Below are positions 38,226 to 50,389 of a stretch of DNA of 64,000 bases, one piece after another (within the stretch, counting starts at the first letter, position 1; every line of letters begins with the position of its first letter). The DNA lies in NCBI GenBank assembly GCA_963969595.1, contig OZ018410.1, positions 25,424,913 through 25,488,912 on the forward strand, given 5' to 3'. Position numbers and translations under genes: made by a program. This DNA is from Neckera pumila. Its lineage: Eukaryota; Streptophyta; Bryopsida; Hypnales; Neckeraceae. The notes beneath the pieces are model-generated. The model was not told the origin of the DNA. It did not search any database and saw nothing but the letters and a program-made list of their open reading frames with translations.

Positions 38226-38376
38226 AACTAGCACAAACGCAATTGTTAGAACAGTAGGCTATTTAGAATATGCCCCTCCTAGTACCGACTTAAACAAGGG
38301 GTCATCGTAAATGCAATATATTCTGTAAATACTATGCGTGAACAAGAATGAACAGAGTGTGAAATGATTAGACTAC

Positions 38377-38409
38377 CTGATCGCCATCGGACTCGCTAGA
38401 AGAAGCCAT
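38377..38409 (-). CDS. Possible first coding exon (11 codons)
   Basis: ATG at 38409 opens a frame reading MASSSESDGDQ that ends at a GTAGTC donor-like site. The composition resembles the start of an acidic nuclear protein. No downstream exon was found before the repeat at 38225, so support is weak. Confidence 0.2.
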
Positions 38410-38685
38410 GCGGATTTAGGGGGAATGAAGGACGCCAGACTGCCAAGCGGTTTCTCCGTCCAAAAAGAATTTAAAGCCTTGACAGCCGATGTTACTGGCA
38501 AACTGAATGTGCAAGAGATGTGAGGGCTAACTCCTTGCAGTTACTTCCCAGCTTCCCATTATACCGAGCTTCCTGCATTAGATGACAAGGCAAGCAATGT
38601 GAAAACCGTAATGAAAACAATTAAATTGATTGGCCAAGCATCAACAATGCAAGGAAATGCGATTACAATGTGTGGTAAGAACATA

Positions 38686-39999
38686 GTCTAGGCGGGACGT
38701 CCTAGACACTGCGACACGGACGAGCCGGTCGATGACAAGAACGTGCCGGACTGAGTGAACATTAGGGTGGCCACCCTAAACCATGCGCTGAAGGACCCCA
38801 TTCATGACGACAAGGTGACGTAATGAGAACAATTTAGGGCGGGACGTCCTAGACACTGCGACACGGACGAGCCGGTCCATGACAGGAACGTGCCAGACTG
38901 AGTAAACATTAGGGTGGCCACCCTAAACCATGCGCTGAAGGACCCCATTCATGACGACAAGGTGACGTAATGAGAACAATTTAGGGCGGGACGTCCTAGA
39001 CACTGCGACACGGACGAGCCGGTCCATGACAGGAACGTGCCAGACTGAGTAAACATTAGGGTGGCCACCCTAAACCATGCGCTGAAGGACCTTGTTCATG
39101 ACGACAAGGTGACGTACCAAGAAGAGTTTAGGGCGGGACGCCCTAGACACTGCGACACGGACGAGCCGGTCCATGATAAGAACGTGCCGGACTGATTGAA
39201 CATTAGGGTGGCCACCCTAAACCATGCGCTGAAGGACCCCGTTCATGACGACAAGGTGACGTAACGAGAAGAGTTTAGGGCGGGACGTCCTAGACACTGC
39301 GACACGGAGGAGCCGGTCCATGACAAGAACGTGCCGGACTGATTGAACATTAGGGTGGCCACCCTAAACCATGCGCTGAAGGACCCCGTTCATGACGACA
39401 AGGTGACGTATTGAGAAGAGTTCAGGGCGGGACGTCCTAGACACTGCGACACGGAGGAGCCGGTCCATGACAAGAACGTGCCGGACTGATTGAACATTAG
39501 GGTGGCCACCCTAAACCATGCGCTGAAGGACCCCGTTCATGACGACAAGGTGACGTAACGAGAAGAGTTCAGGGCGGGACGTCCTAGACATTGCGACACG
39601 GAGGAGCTGGTCCATGACAAGAACGTGCCGGACTGATTGAACATTAGGGTGGCCACCCTAAACCATGCGCTGAAGGACCCCGTTCATGACGACAAGGTGA
39701 CGTAACGAGAAGAGTTTAGGGCGGGACGTCCTAGACACTGCGACACGGACGAGTCGGTCCATGACAGGAACATGCTGAACCGCGTGTAGTTTAAGGCGGG
39801 CGGCCTAAACCTGCTGGAAGGACTGGGTTCGTGACAAGAGCGTGCCTTAACGAATACAGTTTAGGGAGGGCACCCTAAACCGTCACAAAGAAGACCGCGT
39901 CGACGACATGAACGTGCCGAAACAAGTTTAGGGAGACGTGTCTGAACCAGTCGTCCGCGACGTATTGATCACAAATCAGAGTGCCCGCTCTAAATTGTC
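38686..39999. repeat. 147-bp satellite array with paired palindromes
   Basis: A reference hexamer GGCGGG starts at 38691, 38838, 38985, 39132, 39279, 39426, 39573 and 39720, an exact spacing of 147 bp at every step with only scattered substitutions. Each unit contains two palindromes. P1 is TTAGGGCGGGACGTCCTA, for example 38834-38851. P2 is a perfect one, TTAGGGTGGCCACCCTAA, for example 38762-38779 and 38909-38926. P1 to P2 is 75 bp and P2 to the next P1 is 72 bp, so the unit is a dimer of two related half-units that also share a GGACC/GGTCC ... CATGAC(G)ACAA tail. After about 39766 the array continues as diverged single half-units, with palindromes at 39789-39810, 39859-39880, 39926-39947 and 39974-39995. 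P2 contains an inverted pair of telo-box-like ACCCTAA motifs. Confidence 0.92.
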
Positions 40000-41100
40000 T
40001 GAAGAAGACTCTGTGCCGACCACATTTGATTTCTCATACTGATTTCTATGAACGTAAGACCCATTATGAAGCTGGTTTCAGACTATGAAAGTGCTTTGCA
40101 TACACAAGAATTAAATCGTTCTATTCAATGGATCCAAGAATACCAGTAATAATGCAGCTAGTTTCTGTCAAGAGATTTGGACTTTAGTATGTTGAAGTAG
40201 AGCAATCAAGGACGTCACGAAAATTCAGAAACTAACAAATTCAGCAATTCAGTGACAATAAGCAAACTATGAATTCAATTGTTCAGCCCCTGGACAAGAT
40301 GATTTATGCATCCTGAATATTTCGACAAGGATGCTTATGTGAATACTGAATTCAGTCAAAAAGATCTTACAAACCATTGAATTTCAAGTCAATGAACTCC
40401 ATCATATTCTGGACTGCACCAATTTTCAAAGAGACAGCTACATTGTGCAATCAAGTGCACTGAATCCAAGTGAGTGACGGCCCCGACTGACGGAGGAATG
40501 TTGGAAGTTCAAAATTTCGGGAGTGACTCCAATCAAAAAGCAATGCGGATAAACCACAATATGTACAAACCACAATAGGAATGAAACTCACAATGAAATG
40601 AACTGCTAAGCAATTCTGCCCATACTTACATGATGCAGTCGATGCGCACACCAGGTCTTCAATCTCCGGAACTGAGGACGTCTCCACCGAAACTAAAAGA
40701 CGTCTCCACCAAAGGCAGCCTTTCCTTCCCGTACGCAAAACAGCAAGCCGATCAAAAACACCAACATCACAAGCGATAAGAATCCGTCCAACTTTGAAAT
40801 CAAAACAAGAAACGCAAGGAACCATGGAAAAAAGCAGCGGTTTTGGGTTAGTGTACAGTAAAGTTATGGTACCGGAAGTGGAAGTGGAAGAATTAATCTT
40901 CGGCGCGGCACTGCGGTGGTCTACAACAACCTTTCACTTCGTCAAACGGGATGCACTGCGAGCAAGGCACAAGGTCATAGCGACAGAGGCAACGGACTCT
41001 ACAAAGAAAGCAAACTTCGGCCACAGTTGCATTCCACTTCGTGAAGGCGGTTTAGGTTGGGTCATTTAATGCGCACAGGAATTGCGGCAGCCATTGTCAG
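40000..41100. other. Spacer right of the satellite; possible minus-strand first exon
   Basis: A minus-strand frame at 40451-40825 begins with an ATG and has a good GTAAGT donor near 40633 after VPEIEDLVCASTA. This could be a first coding exon (about 64 codons), but I found no second exon and recognise no family. The plus-strand ORF 40794-41069 overlaps it and looks random. Confidence 0.3.
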
Positions 41101-41109
41101 GCACTTCCT

Positions 41110-41480
41110 TGTTAGAAAAAAAAAAAAATTTGTTTTGGACTTCTTTAAACACGTGGACTACAACCTCGCAATCCACCTTTCTTTTTAATTTTAAAAATAC
41201 CAAAAAAATTGTTATGAAGGGGATTTTAAAAAAAAAAAAAAAAAAAAAAAAATGAAGATAAAAAAAAAATTCCATGAAAAAAAAATTGTCCATGAATGGA
41301 ATATATATATAAAAATAAAAAAAAATAAAAAATTAGAACGGAATATTGTCTATGAACGGAATACAAAAAAATATAAAATAAAAAAATAAAAATAAAAAAA
41401 TAAAAATAAAAAAATAAAAATAAAAAAATTAAAAATTAAAAAAAAAATATAAAATTAAAAAAAATATATAAATATATACT
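41110..41480. repeat. A-rich low-complexity tract
   Basis: Long runs of A interrupted by T (AAAAATAAAAATAAAA types) without a clear unit. The minus-strand ORF that overlaps it is poly-Phe and not a gene. Confidence 0.85.
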
Positions 41481-43511
41481 TTATTTTTTGTAGACTTTCA
41501 ACTTATAACTTCAATATAAAAAATTTGAAATTCAAAGTCTGTAGTGTCAAAAAAATCAGCAATTGGCGGTCAAAGTCATATGAAATTGCTGGTCAGTGTT
41601 CAAAATAAAATTTTATTTTCAACTTTCACTGCTAAATAATATCTTCCAATCTATACGGTCAAACTTCATGAAATTTTTACCACATCATCTTTGACAAGTG
41701 AAGTATGAAATCCTATGGTTAGATTCTAAATTGTTTTTTTCTTGTGTTCTTGGATGAACACAGCCTAAATGGCAGTTTTGGGGGGTTTTCCACATGAAAA
41801 TGGCCTTGGGAATTTAGGGGTTCAGCTATTTTTGAAGTGTACTTCCGCATCTTTAATCAACCTCATATTTCTGGGGTGACCAATTTTATAGATGTGATAT
41901 GCAAAATGAGAATTGAAAGATTTCCATAGTTGGAATACTCTCACGATTGAACATTATCATTTTTCGATTCATAAATTATATTGTTGTATTTTCTTTTCAT
42001 ATGTGGTCCTAACATGTCTAGTTTGAATTTGTACGGTCACGATCGAAAAGAAATTCGCACAACTTATGAAAATGTTGTTTTAGGTTCAAATAAAGTAAGA
42101 GGGTTTTAGGGTTTAGGGTTTAGGGTTTTAGGGTTCAAATAAAGTAAGAGGGTGCAATTTGGGAAAAATTTAAAACGTCGAGAACATACAGAACCCATAG
42201 GATCTCTAACGTGTCCAGTTCGGATTTGTATGGTTACAATAAAAAAAAAAATCATTGATACAACTTATCAAAATGTTGGCATTTTGTTCCATTTAGAACA
42301 AATTCCAGGAAGCGCCAAACAGGCCTTTGTCAATTTGGGCTTCAAAAACATTTGTACAGTAAGACCTCTCTAACTTGATGGGTCCGGGACTGCCTAACAA
42401 GATTGCTTTAGAGAGAGTAATTGCTTTAGAAAGAATTTGCACTACACAAGAAGTTGCCCAAAGGATACATGAGGAAAACGACCTGCTGGAACTAATTGAT
42501 TTTTCTTTTCTGGACAAGGCCGAGATGCACTACTATTCCTAGGGAAGGTGTCATTTTGTTCTACAGCTTATTTTAATCCCCAAGTCGGGACCACCCGGCT
42601 CTATTTGTTTGAAGAGGTCTTAGGGTGTTCAGAGGATCAATTTTTGCAGGTGTTAGTGTAGCTCTAATGTTCGATTTCAAATTCATGTATCAAGAATACA
42701 AAAACAATTGTGATGATTCCACTATATTCAAAGATATTGGGAAAAATATACAAATACGCTAAAGAATAAGTTCCCTGAATTGGCGCATATATGAGTTTTA
42801 AATAACCATAATGAAGGGTTTCGGAAGAGAAGGGAAAAAAGAGTAAAGCAAAATAGGAGAAGAAAACAACAGAAGGCAGAAAAGATTTTTAAAATGTAGG
42901 GTGCTATACTAAATGGAAAATAAAAAGTATTTCTAACAATACTTTGCTTATAGTAAATTACAAATATAATAGGTAAACAACCTCCCATAAAGCAGGCCCC
43001 GATCTCAGGTGTATACTAAACTTCTAAGCTAATGACTCCATTGAGGCGAGTGCATAATTTATAAAATCTATTTTTCAAGCACACTTATAACATGAAGACC
43101 AATTTAATCTTTGTATATACGTAATACCGTTGTGATTACACCTACTCTATCAGTGTAAATATATCGTACATTGCATTTGGACAATTACAAATCTCCAAAA
43201 GGTGCTACAACTTCTTCACATGTTTATTTTTCAATTATCCCGTAAATGACAAACATGCGTTTGTTGGCTGTCCCGTGTGGATCATTTACTACATTTTTAA
43301 AATGACATGTGGCCAAAAGTAGGGAAGCTCTTCTTTTGAAAAGATAAAAAAGTATAGAGTATTTACAACTAAAGTAGGAGACATGCAAAGGGTGAAATGT
43401 ATTCCAAGTAAGTTAATAGGCCTACTAATGTGATCCTTTCACTTTTTGTACATCTAATTTAGGAACTGCTCATTTGGGTCTTCATTTTCACCATTTACTA
43501 CTGTTTGTATG
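41481..43511. other. AT-rich spacer with MITE fragments
   Basis: GCCTTGGGAATTTAGGGG ending near 41821 matches the right terminus of the 629-bp MITE type. Inverted fragments of the same family (TATCAAAATGTTGGCATTTT) lie at about 42265-42300. A short interstitial telomeric run, GGGTTTAGGGTTTAGGG, lies at about 42107-42137. No gene seen. Confidence 0.5.
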
Positions 43512-43577
43512 TGGGTTTAGGGTTTAGGGTTTAGGATTTAGGGTTTAAAGGTTTAGGGTTTAGGGTTTAGGGTTTTT
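43512..43577. repeat. Interstitial telomeric repeat (TTTAGGG)n
   Basis: About nine copies of GGGTTTA/TTTAGGG with two variants (GGATTTA and AAAGG). This is the plant-type telomere unit on an internal site. Confidence 0.9.
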
Positions 43578-46100
43578 GGCTTATCTTCATAAGATGATGC
43601 TAAATCCATTTAATATTTTCTGGCCTACCAAGAACATTGTCATTTTCAATGATTCATAAACAAAGACTTTTAATATAAAAAAAATAATCTTTATAATAGA
43701 TCTACCTTTCTTCAATGTATTATTCTTATAAGTGATTTTCTAGGGTACACACGTGTTAATAATTTTTAGTATTTTAAAATCTTTAGAAATTTACAAATAA
43801 ATATTCAAATAGGAAAAAAAAACAAATTCACATTGTCAAGCATGCACAAGGAATTCAGGAAAACAAAAGTGTCTACTAAAAAAATTCAATGCAAAATATG
43901 AAGATACTTGTAAAACCATCCAATGTACCTTGCAAAAAAAATTGGGTGGAAGAAATAGGGGGACAGAAGGGGAAAAGAATCGCTGTGACATGGGTAGTAT
44001 AAGTAATGATAGGGTACCATAATATAAGTAATTTTGCCGAATTATATAATTATACGGGCCCCTTTTTTAAGACCTTGGAGATAAATAGACCCCCAAAAAA
44101 TACCTCCTTGCCGCACGGGGGTATAAGACATAGAAAGAGTGATGCACCCAAGCTGGGTGTATAGAAATTCATTTTCCAAATGAATATTTTAAGTTTTGTG
44201 GTCAACAGAATATTAGAATTAATTATGTTTTGTGAGTTCAAAAAACAATTGCTACATTTGGAGACACCTACAAGTGTATGGTATATTCTTACTATATGTT
44301 CAAACAGTTATTGGATGGTATGTCATTTTCTCGGAGGTGCAGTAACCGATGTCGATATTTGAATACATGCAAGTACACTAGAAGAAAATTCAAGTTTTCT
44401 GTTGTTTAGGTCTCGTTGATCTAATGAATTTTTGAGAAAATTTCTTTGATTTCAACAGATTTCTATCAAAAATTGACCAGATCATCGCAACCAAAACAAC
44501 AAAATAACTAAATTTGACACTACTGACAAATAAAAGTTTTTTCAAAAAATATTTAAATTAAGAATTATAATCTCATTTGGTATACTGTACTATTCATAGA
44601 ATAACATTGCATGTCTTCTAATAACTACAGAATGTTGCATAATAGGATCAAGTAGAAAAAATGATAAACCTAGAATACCCCCATAGATATGAAATTAGGA
44701 TGACAAGTATCCAATTTTGGCTGGCCTTATTAGTTGGTCCAGCTATAAGTATAGTAATTGTATAATAATTTGAGGAACGTTGAAGCAGCTGTTGTAGCCG
44801 GGTGATGAATTGAATTGTAGCAAGGTGTATTTTTTTGCCTTTTTAGTTTCATATGATTGTGTAGTAGGAAGGTGCATTTACAATTCTTTCAATTTTATAT
44901 GAATGTGTTGTAGGAAGCTGTATATTCCTTTCTCTTTTAGTTCATATATGAAGTTGTTAGTTCAAAAATAGAATGTTGCATGAGGAAATTGTATTTGTGA
45001 ATGTGTTTATGTTCTTGTTTCATTCCATGTTCAAGATTCCATATGAACATTGAATGCATGTATACTGAGTACTCCTGCTTGAGAGTTGGTAACTTTGTAG
45101 ATTTCAGAGACACAGTCCATGAATCCTGAAGCGCAAATTCAAATTCTCTAATTCTAAATAATGAATAGGACAAAAACAAAATAGAGCTTCAATTTCCTAA
45201 TTCTAAGTAGTCAATAGGCCCTAGGAAAATGGAGTTTGAAATTCCCTAAGTTGGAGTACCAAGTAGGCCTTAAAACAATGGAAACTTCAAATTTTCTAAA
45301 TCTGAGTCGTGAGTAGGCCTAAAAAAAGAAGGGAGCTTGAAATTCCCTAAGCTTGAAGTACTGAGTACACTAAAATAATGTAGTAGTAACTTATTTTTTA
45401 GTAAATATACCCTACAACATATTCCAGCCAAATAGGAATTATAATTAATAAAAATGTGAAATTGTTTTTTAAGAAATTTAGTATAATTAATAAAAAATTC
45501 AATATGGTTTTATAGATTTATGTATACGTGTAAATTTTTGAATAATTCCATTTGATGTATGAGATGAAAATGAAGTTTTATTCTAGTTTGCAAGTACTTA
45601 GGGATTCCTTCCAAAAAAAAATGAAAGTCCTTCATTTAACTAAATTTTTAATATTCTTTGAAAAAAATAAAGGCATACAATTTACAATGAACCTTACAAC
45701 ATTAAAACATGGGGATTGACATTTTTCAATTCCATAATTATATTCCGTAATTTAGTGTTGTCAATCATTCTCTACTTTCTATCTATGATGTATTTTTTTC
45801 GTATATGTTTTGAAATTCCAAATGATTCAAAATTTTCAAGCATGTCATGAACTTGAATACAAACCATTAAATTTGAGGAGTAACCACAATTTTGGACATT
45901 GTTCATTTAAATGTGATCTTTTCAATTGCAGTTGCCCGATTCTTCGCGCTTCCGAAAAAAGGATTCTTGTCAAATCAAATGCTTTTATCTTGCAATCTAC
46001 AAGGTGGAAAATTCAAATTTTTTTTCTACATATTCTCAAACTATCTTACTACAAGATCCTACGGTTACAAATGTTCGAAAGAAATAACTTTCTAGAATTT
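43578..46100. other. AT-rich spacer, no gene recognised
   Basis: Only short chance ORFs. The stretch 45700-46080 shares phrases with the nested element near 15420-15560 (ATTCCATAATTA, TATGTTTTGAAATTCCAAATGAT-like), so it is likely MITE-derived. Confidence 0.5.
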
Positions 46101-47070
46101 GGTTTAGGGCTTCGCGCGGCCATAGGGCAAAATCTAGTTCGATGCAGGTCCGGCACGAGCATAGGGCAAACTCTAGGTTCGGTGGAGCTTTGGTGCAGCT
46201 CCGGTTCGAAGTCGTCCGCCTCGGTTGATCGTCATCTCTGCGCGCCAGGGTTTCCTGTGTTTTCTCTTGTTCTTCTTTTCTCGCTGCTCCGTTGTTGTTG
46301 CTTTTGCATTTCGGTTTTCCTTGTTTTCGTGTCTTCACTTTGCTGCTGTCATTGTGGCGCGTGCTTTTGTGTGGTGCCGGAGTTCCCTGCGGCGGTGGCG
46401 GAGTTTGTGGCGGTGTCATCTATTGTAGACAAGGTAAGGTTCACTTTTCATTTTCAGGTAAAACCGTCATTTCGAGGTTTTGGCTTCATGTTATTCAGCT
46501 CTGGTTAGTTACGTTTATTGTGCTGGGTTTTAGGGTTTTGTGCGGTGGCAGTTCTTGTTTCAGTCTTGCAATGTCAATGTCAATCTGCTTCACTGGAATT
46601 TCCCGACTTCTCTGCAGATTGGCTTTAGTTTCAGTAGAATGTCTTAGTGTTTTGCCTTGTTTCTATTACAGTTTTCTGCGAAACAGAAGAGCTAGTTTCA
46701 GTACGTTTACATGTTCAGTGTGTTTGCATTATAGATCACAGTGATCTATTCTTATTTCTAGGGTTTCTTCTTATTTGTACTGTTGTTATTGTAAAGTTAG
46801 TTTGTTTGGAGTTGAGAATTGACTTCGTATCATTCTCATTCAGGTTGTCCAAGACATAGTCGTCGGGGTTTTGAAGGTCATCTTTCTAATTGGAGTGATT
46901 CATTAAGCTTGGAAGGCCCGGCATTGGAAGTTGGACAAGCTCGGCGGTACCTGCGTCAACAGTAATCATCCCGGGAATCAGGTACTACAAGTCTCTATAC
47001 TCGTATTTCCGAATTTCAGAAAAGTAGAACATCTTGCTGGTATAGAACAGAAACTCTAGCCGAGGAGGTT
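46101..47070 (+). promoter_or_regulatory. GC-richer leader region of the palindrome-associated gene
   Basis: Composition changes abruptly near 46100 from AT-rich spacer to mixed sequence with pyrimidine-rich tracts (TTTCTCTTGTTCTTCTTTTC near 46257). A good donor, GACAAG|GTAAGG, lies at 46432/46433. An acceptor-like GTGTGCACAG lies just before the ATG at 48299. This suggests a 5' untranslated exon and a long leader intron containing the palindrome array. The ORFs here (45810-46508 and 46292-46744) look like Cys/Phe-rich noise. Confidence 0.3.
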
Positions 47071-48273
47071 GTCTAGAACGGTCGCTCTAAACAGTTCCTG
47101 CCGAGGAGGATGTTTAGAACGGCCGTCCTAAACAACTAAGGTCGTAAAAGATGTTCAGAGCGGCCGCTCTAAACACCTTCAAGGGGTGCAACGGCCAGTA
47201 TCAGAGCGGCCGCTCTGAACATCTGAGAAAAGGGCAACAAAAATCGGACAATAGAACCGGAGTCCCGCTCCAAAGCTAGAGGTAGAGTAGAGAGCCCAGA
47301 GTAGTTCAGGCCTAGAACAGCCGCTCGAAACGACTTGGATGAGAAGAAAGCAGAAGAGACAAAAACGCCAAACCCAAAGCAGAATAGATAGAGAACGCAA
47401 AGGTAGAGTACGCGAAACCAGTTGTGTCTAGAGGTACAGATGAAATCCAGAACCCTAAACTTCAGAACGACCCCCCCTAAACCAGATGAAAGCAGCCAAT
47501 CGGTTCTCGAGCAGATATGGTGATCCCCACGAAAACACAGGCGAAAAAATTAGAATATGCGGAACTTAAAAACACCCGCTTGAGAAGAAATACATCAAGA
47601 CGTCCGCTCTAAAACAAATTATGAATGGTGTCCTCAGATTTAAGAAAAGTCAAACAAGGCTGTCAGATTTAGAGAACAAATTACCAGGGAGAATCAACGC
47701 ATAAGTATCTGAGAACCTATAGCTCGACAGTCCGAGGGCAAACCGCTAGAAAAGTAGGCCACCACCAAAATGATATACCACGGATGTCTGTAGGTTCAAA
47801 ACGGCCGGTCTAAACAGTGGTCACATCAAGATTGATTGTGCACTGTAGCATGAACAGAATACGGAAACAAGTCTAACTCAGTCGGCTTAAGCTAACACTA
47901 GATACGCAAGTACAAAGTAGTCAGGGTGGATGAATATGAGTAGACATACAATGCAGTAAGACGAATAGTGAAGGCCACGTTCACATGCGACAAGTGAAGA
48001 TCAGACCGGCCGGTCTGAACCCTACAGAAGTAGAGATCGGACTCTAGATTCATAGCTGTACTGATGCAAGCTGCTTAGCGCGTCATGGCTAGGGCGGGAC
48101 ACATTCGGGTGGACCAAATTAAATGTTCAATAATAACCCGTGATCGACAACACCATGAGGAGTAATATTGGGGTCACAAAATACATCAGAGCGCGCGGTC
48201 TAAACATCCGAGGACTTGTTGCTAAATTGTGTTTGGCATACAGCATATCCAGTTTAGACCGCGCGGTCTAATG
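47071..48273. promoter_or_regulatory. Array of eleven palindromic 18-22 nt motifs upstream of the ParB-like gene
   Basis: Sites start at 47071, 47112, 47153, 47199, 47310, 47460, 47593, 47794, 47999, 48184 and 48252. The common form is GTTYAGAnCGG joined to CCGnTCTRAAC. Perfect 18-nt palindromes are TCAGAGCGGCCGCTCTGA (47201-47218), TCAGACCGGCCGGTCTGA (48001-48018) and TTAGACCGCGCGGTCTAA (48254-48271). The first three sites are spaced exactly 41 bp apart. The outer arms T[TC]AG...CT[AG]A are constant, while the centres vary yet stay self-complementary. The last site ends 26 bp before the presumed start codon. Clustered dyads suggest binding sites for a dimeric protein, a role not shown by sequence alone. 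Confidence 0.8.
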
Positions 48274-50204
48274 TGCAAAAGTTCGTGTGCACAGTGAAAT
48301 GGAGTCATTCTTGGAGAGCAAGCCACCACTCACGGGCTACTTGAGAAGAATATCGTCAGATCATATTCACGAGTCCTGGAAACCGCACATGGAAGATAAA
48401 GTCCCTCTGTAGTTCATGTCGTCCAGGGCCCTGTGGACTGTCGAGATGGATTTTGTGAACGACTTGCCCGTGTTCAGTCTGGCTCTTGGATTCACTAGAA
48501 ATGGCGGTCCTAGGTGGAAGTCATTCAAGCAGATAATAGTCATTAACATCAGTGTCATGCAAGAGGCCGTCCTCATAGACGTTGTAAATTCCACAAACAA
48601 TGTCCTCGGAGTCATCGTAATTCGTGTTGAAGATCGCATGACGATGTGCACCGAACACCTAGTAAAGAATCGTGACAAGGTGCCCCAAATATATAGGGAA
48701 CTTATGCTAGATATTCATGATAGATGCCAAGCCCATGCTAGTGACTTTAGGGAAACCGCGAAAACGATTAGCATGTACCTTCAGAACGCCAGTTCTATAC
48801 ACACGGCTACGCTAACACAGAAGATGGTCTCCCAGGAATCTCATCATCGAGAAATGGACGCTCAGTCGAACCCGATGAAGAAGGCCAAGAAAACTGCCGC
48901 CTCAGGCTCCGGAGCGGTCCCCCGCTCCTGGCCACCACCCTCAACAACCCTCACCGGGGAGGCCGCCGCTGCTGTTCCGAGCCCGCCTCGGAACGTCACA
49001 ACGGGGACGGCTGCCCATGTCCCAGCAGGGCAAACCCGAAGGACGGCTGCATCCGCTCCAAGTCGGCTTAGACCAAACCCAGCAAGCCAAGCGCCGGTCC
49101 AGAACGAGCAACAGCAATCCGCAGTCGGCCATGCTGCACCACGGCAGCAATAGACTCCAGAGCGGAAGACGGCGGCACCCGAACCATCGAACAGAAGTCA
49201 GACGGGTGAGAAAGCGGGGGACGCTCTCCCCAAGGAGAGGCGCCCTAATGTCAAAGTCAAGACAAAGAAACGCAAGCCCGCACAAGCTGACGCAGGTCCA
49301 TCCTCGCCTGCGGAAGGCGAGGATGCGAACAGGGGGACCAGGCGACAGCGGGTCAACCCACCGAGTTCAGAGACGTCCGAAGGAGCCCCGAGCATGTTGT
49401 CGCAAAGCTCATTACCGGAGTACCCGGAAATAACCGAAGAGCAAGCTCGGTCCGTCGCGTACAAGAAGAAGGACAGGAAATGGGTTGACAACCCGAATAC
49501 GGTTCCGTTCAATCCAACGGACATCCCTGAGAAGCTGATAGTGCCGGTGGATTTCAAACCGCAAGCTAAGCGCGGGCAGGAATCCGAAATGAGGAGGCGC
49601 TTGAAGGCCGAGGCCCAGGCCAACAAGAAGTTCAAGGAGAAATCGCGTTATATGTACATCTTCGGTCGTGGCAATTACTTTGAGTTGAACTTGGAGGACA
49701 TGGTGAACGCAGACGAGAAGTCGGGCATAATCTATAGGCCGCTTCAGGATGGTGGAGTGGTGAAAATTCTCGACCGAATCGTGAAGCTGAATTTCACGAA
49801 ACAAATCCTGACAGTCATGCCCGACACGCCGGTCAGGCCAACCTGCTGGAAGGACTGCGTCGATGCCGGGAAATTCAAGATCATCAACAGCCAACACACC
49901 TGGAAGGCCGCTAGGAAGATCACTTCGGGGGAGTTCGCCGTCGACGACGATAACATATCCAAGACCATGCAGAATTGGATATGCGAGATCGTATGGTCCG
50001 AGAACAAGGACCACCTTCACGCGTTGTCATCAAAGTGCAACGACGAGAATACGAGCATCCCGTTCCTGACGTCTGTGTCGGCAACCATCGTTCACTGCCG
50101 GCACCTCTGGGTGGCCGCAGGAAAACCGTCGATATTCCGGAAGAATGCGAATCCGGAAGACCAGGACGAACTCAAGAGGTTCCAGGTACTATGACAAGCC
50201 AACA

Positions 50205-50226
50205 CTCTAGAGCGGACGCTCTGATG
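50205..50226. promoter_or_regulatory. Palindromic motif in first coding intron
   Basis: CTCTAGAGCGGACGCTCT begins here, about 20 bases after the exon 1 donor. It has the same arms as the 47-kb family. Confidence 0.7.
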
Positions 50227-50367
50227 TTCACGTCTTGTAGTTATAATCATGCAATACATTGTGGATGAACTAGTTAATAATACTGCCAGAGATTAGTGGA
50301 CTAGCTCTACATGGTTCAAACTGAATGTCCCTCACCACATATCGCTAGTGTCTGCGGTAGGAGGTAG

Positions 50368-50389
50368 GATCAGAACGGCCGTCCTAAAC
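50368..50389. promoter_or_regulatory. Second palindromic motif in the same intron
   Basis: The core TCAGAACGGCCGTCCTAA (50370-50387) closely matches the site at 47112 and lies 46 bases before the exon 2 start. Confidence 0.75.

Larger units (their letters stand above)
33844..38376. other. Long AT-rich spacer with a MITE remnant, no gene recognised
   Basis: Apart from a MITE remnant (34838 on) and a dispersed-repeat copy (38035-38225), I see no feature. Short ORFs around 36006-36780 and at 38005-38310 overlap repeats or lack protein character. Confidence 0.55.

Noticed and set aside
38686..39866. Regular direct repeats that could suggest a CRISPR array
   Set aside because: Whole 147-bp units are repeated with no unique spacers, in a eukaryotic context.
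41066..41293. Phe-rich minus-strand ORF
   Set aside because: It is the translation of an A-rich low-complexity tract.
45810..46744. Plus-strand ORFs of 232 and 150 codons upstream of the palindrome array
   Set aside because: Cys/Phe/Val-rich with no domain pattern. They span the boundary from AT-rich spacer to leader sequence and look like translated pyrimidine-rich leader.
47071..48273. Canonical bacterial parS sites
   Set aside because: The parS consensus (TGTTTCACGTGAAACA) is absent; only the dyad architecture is similar.
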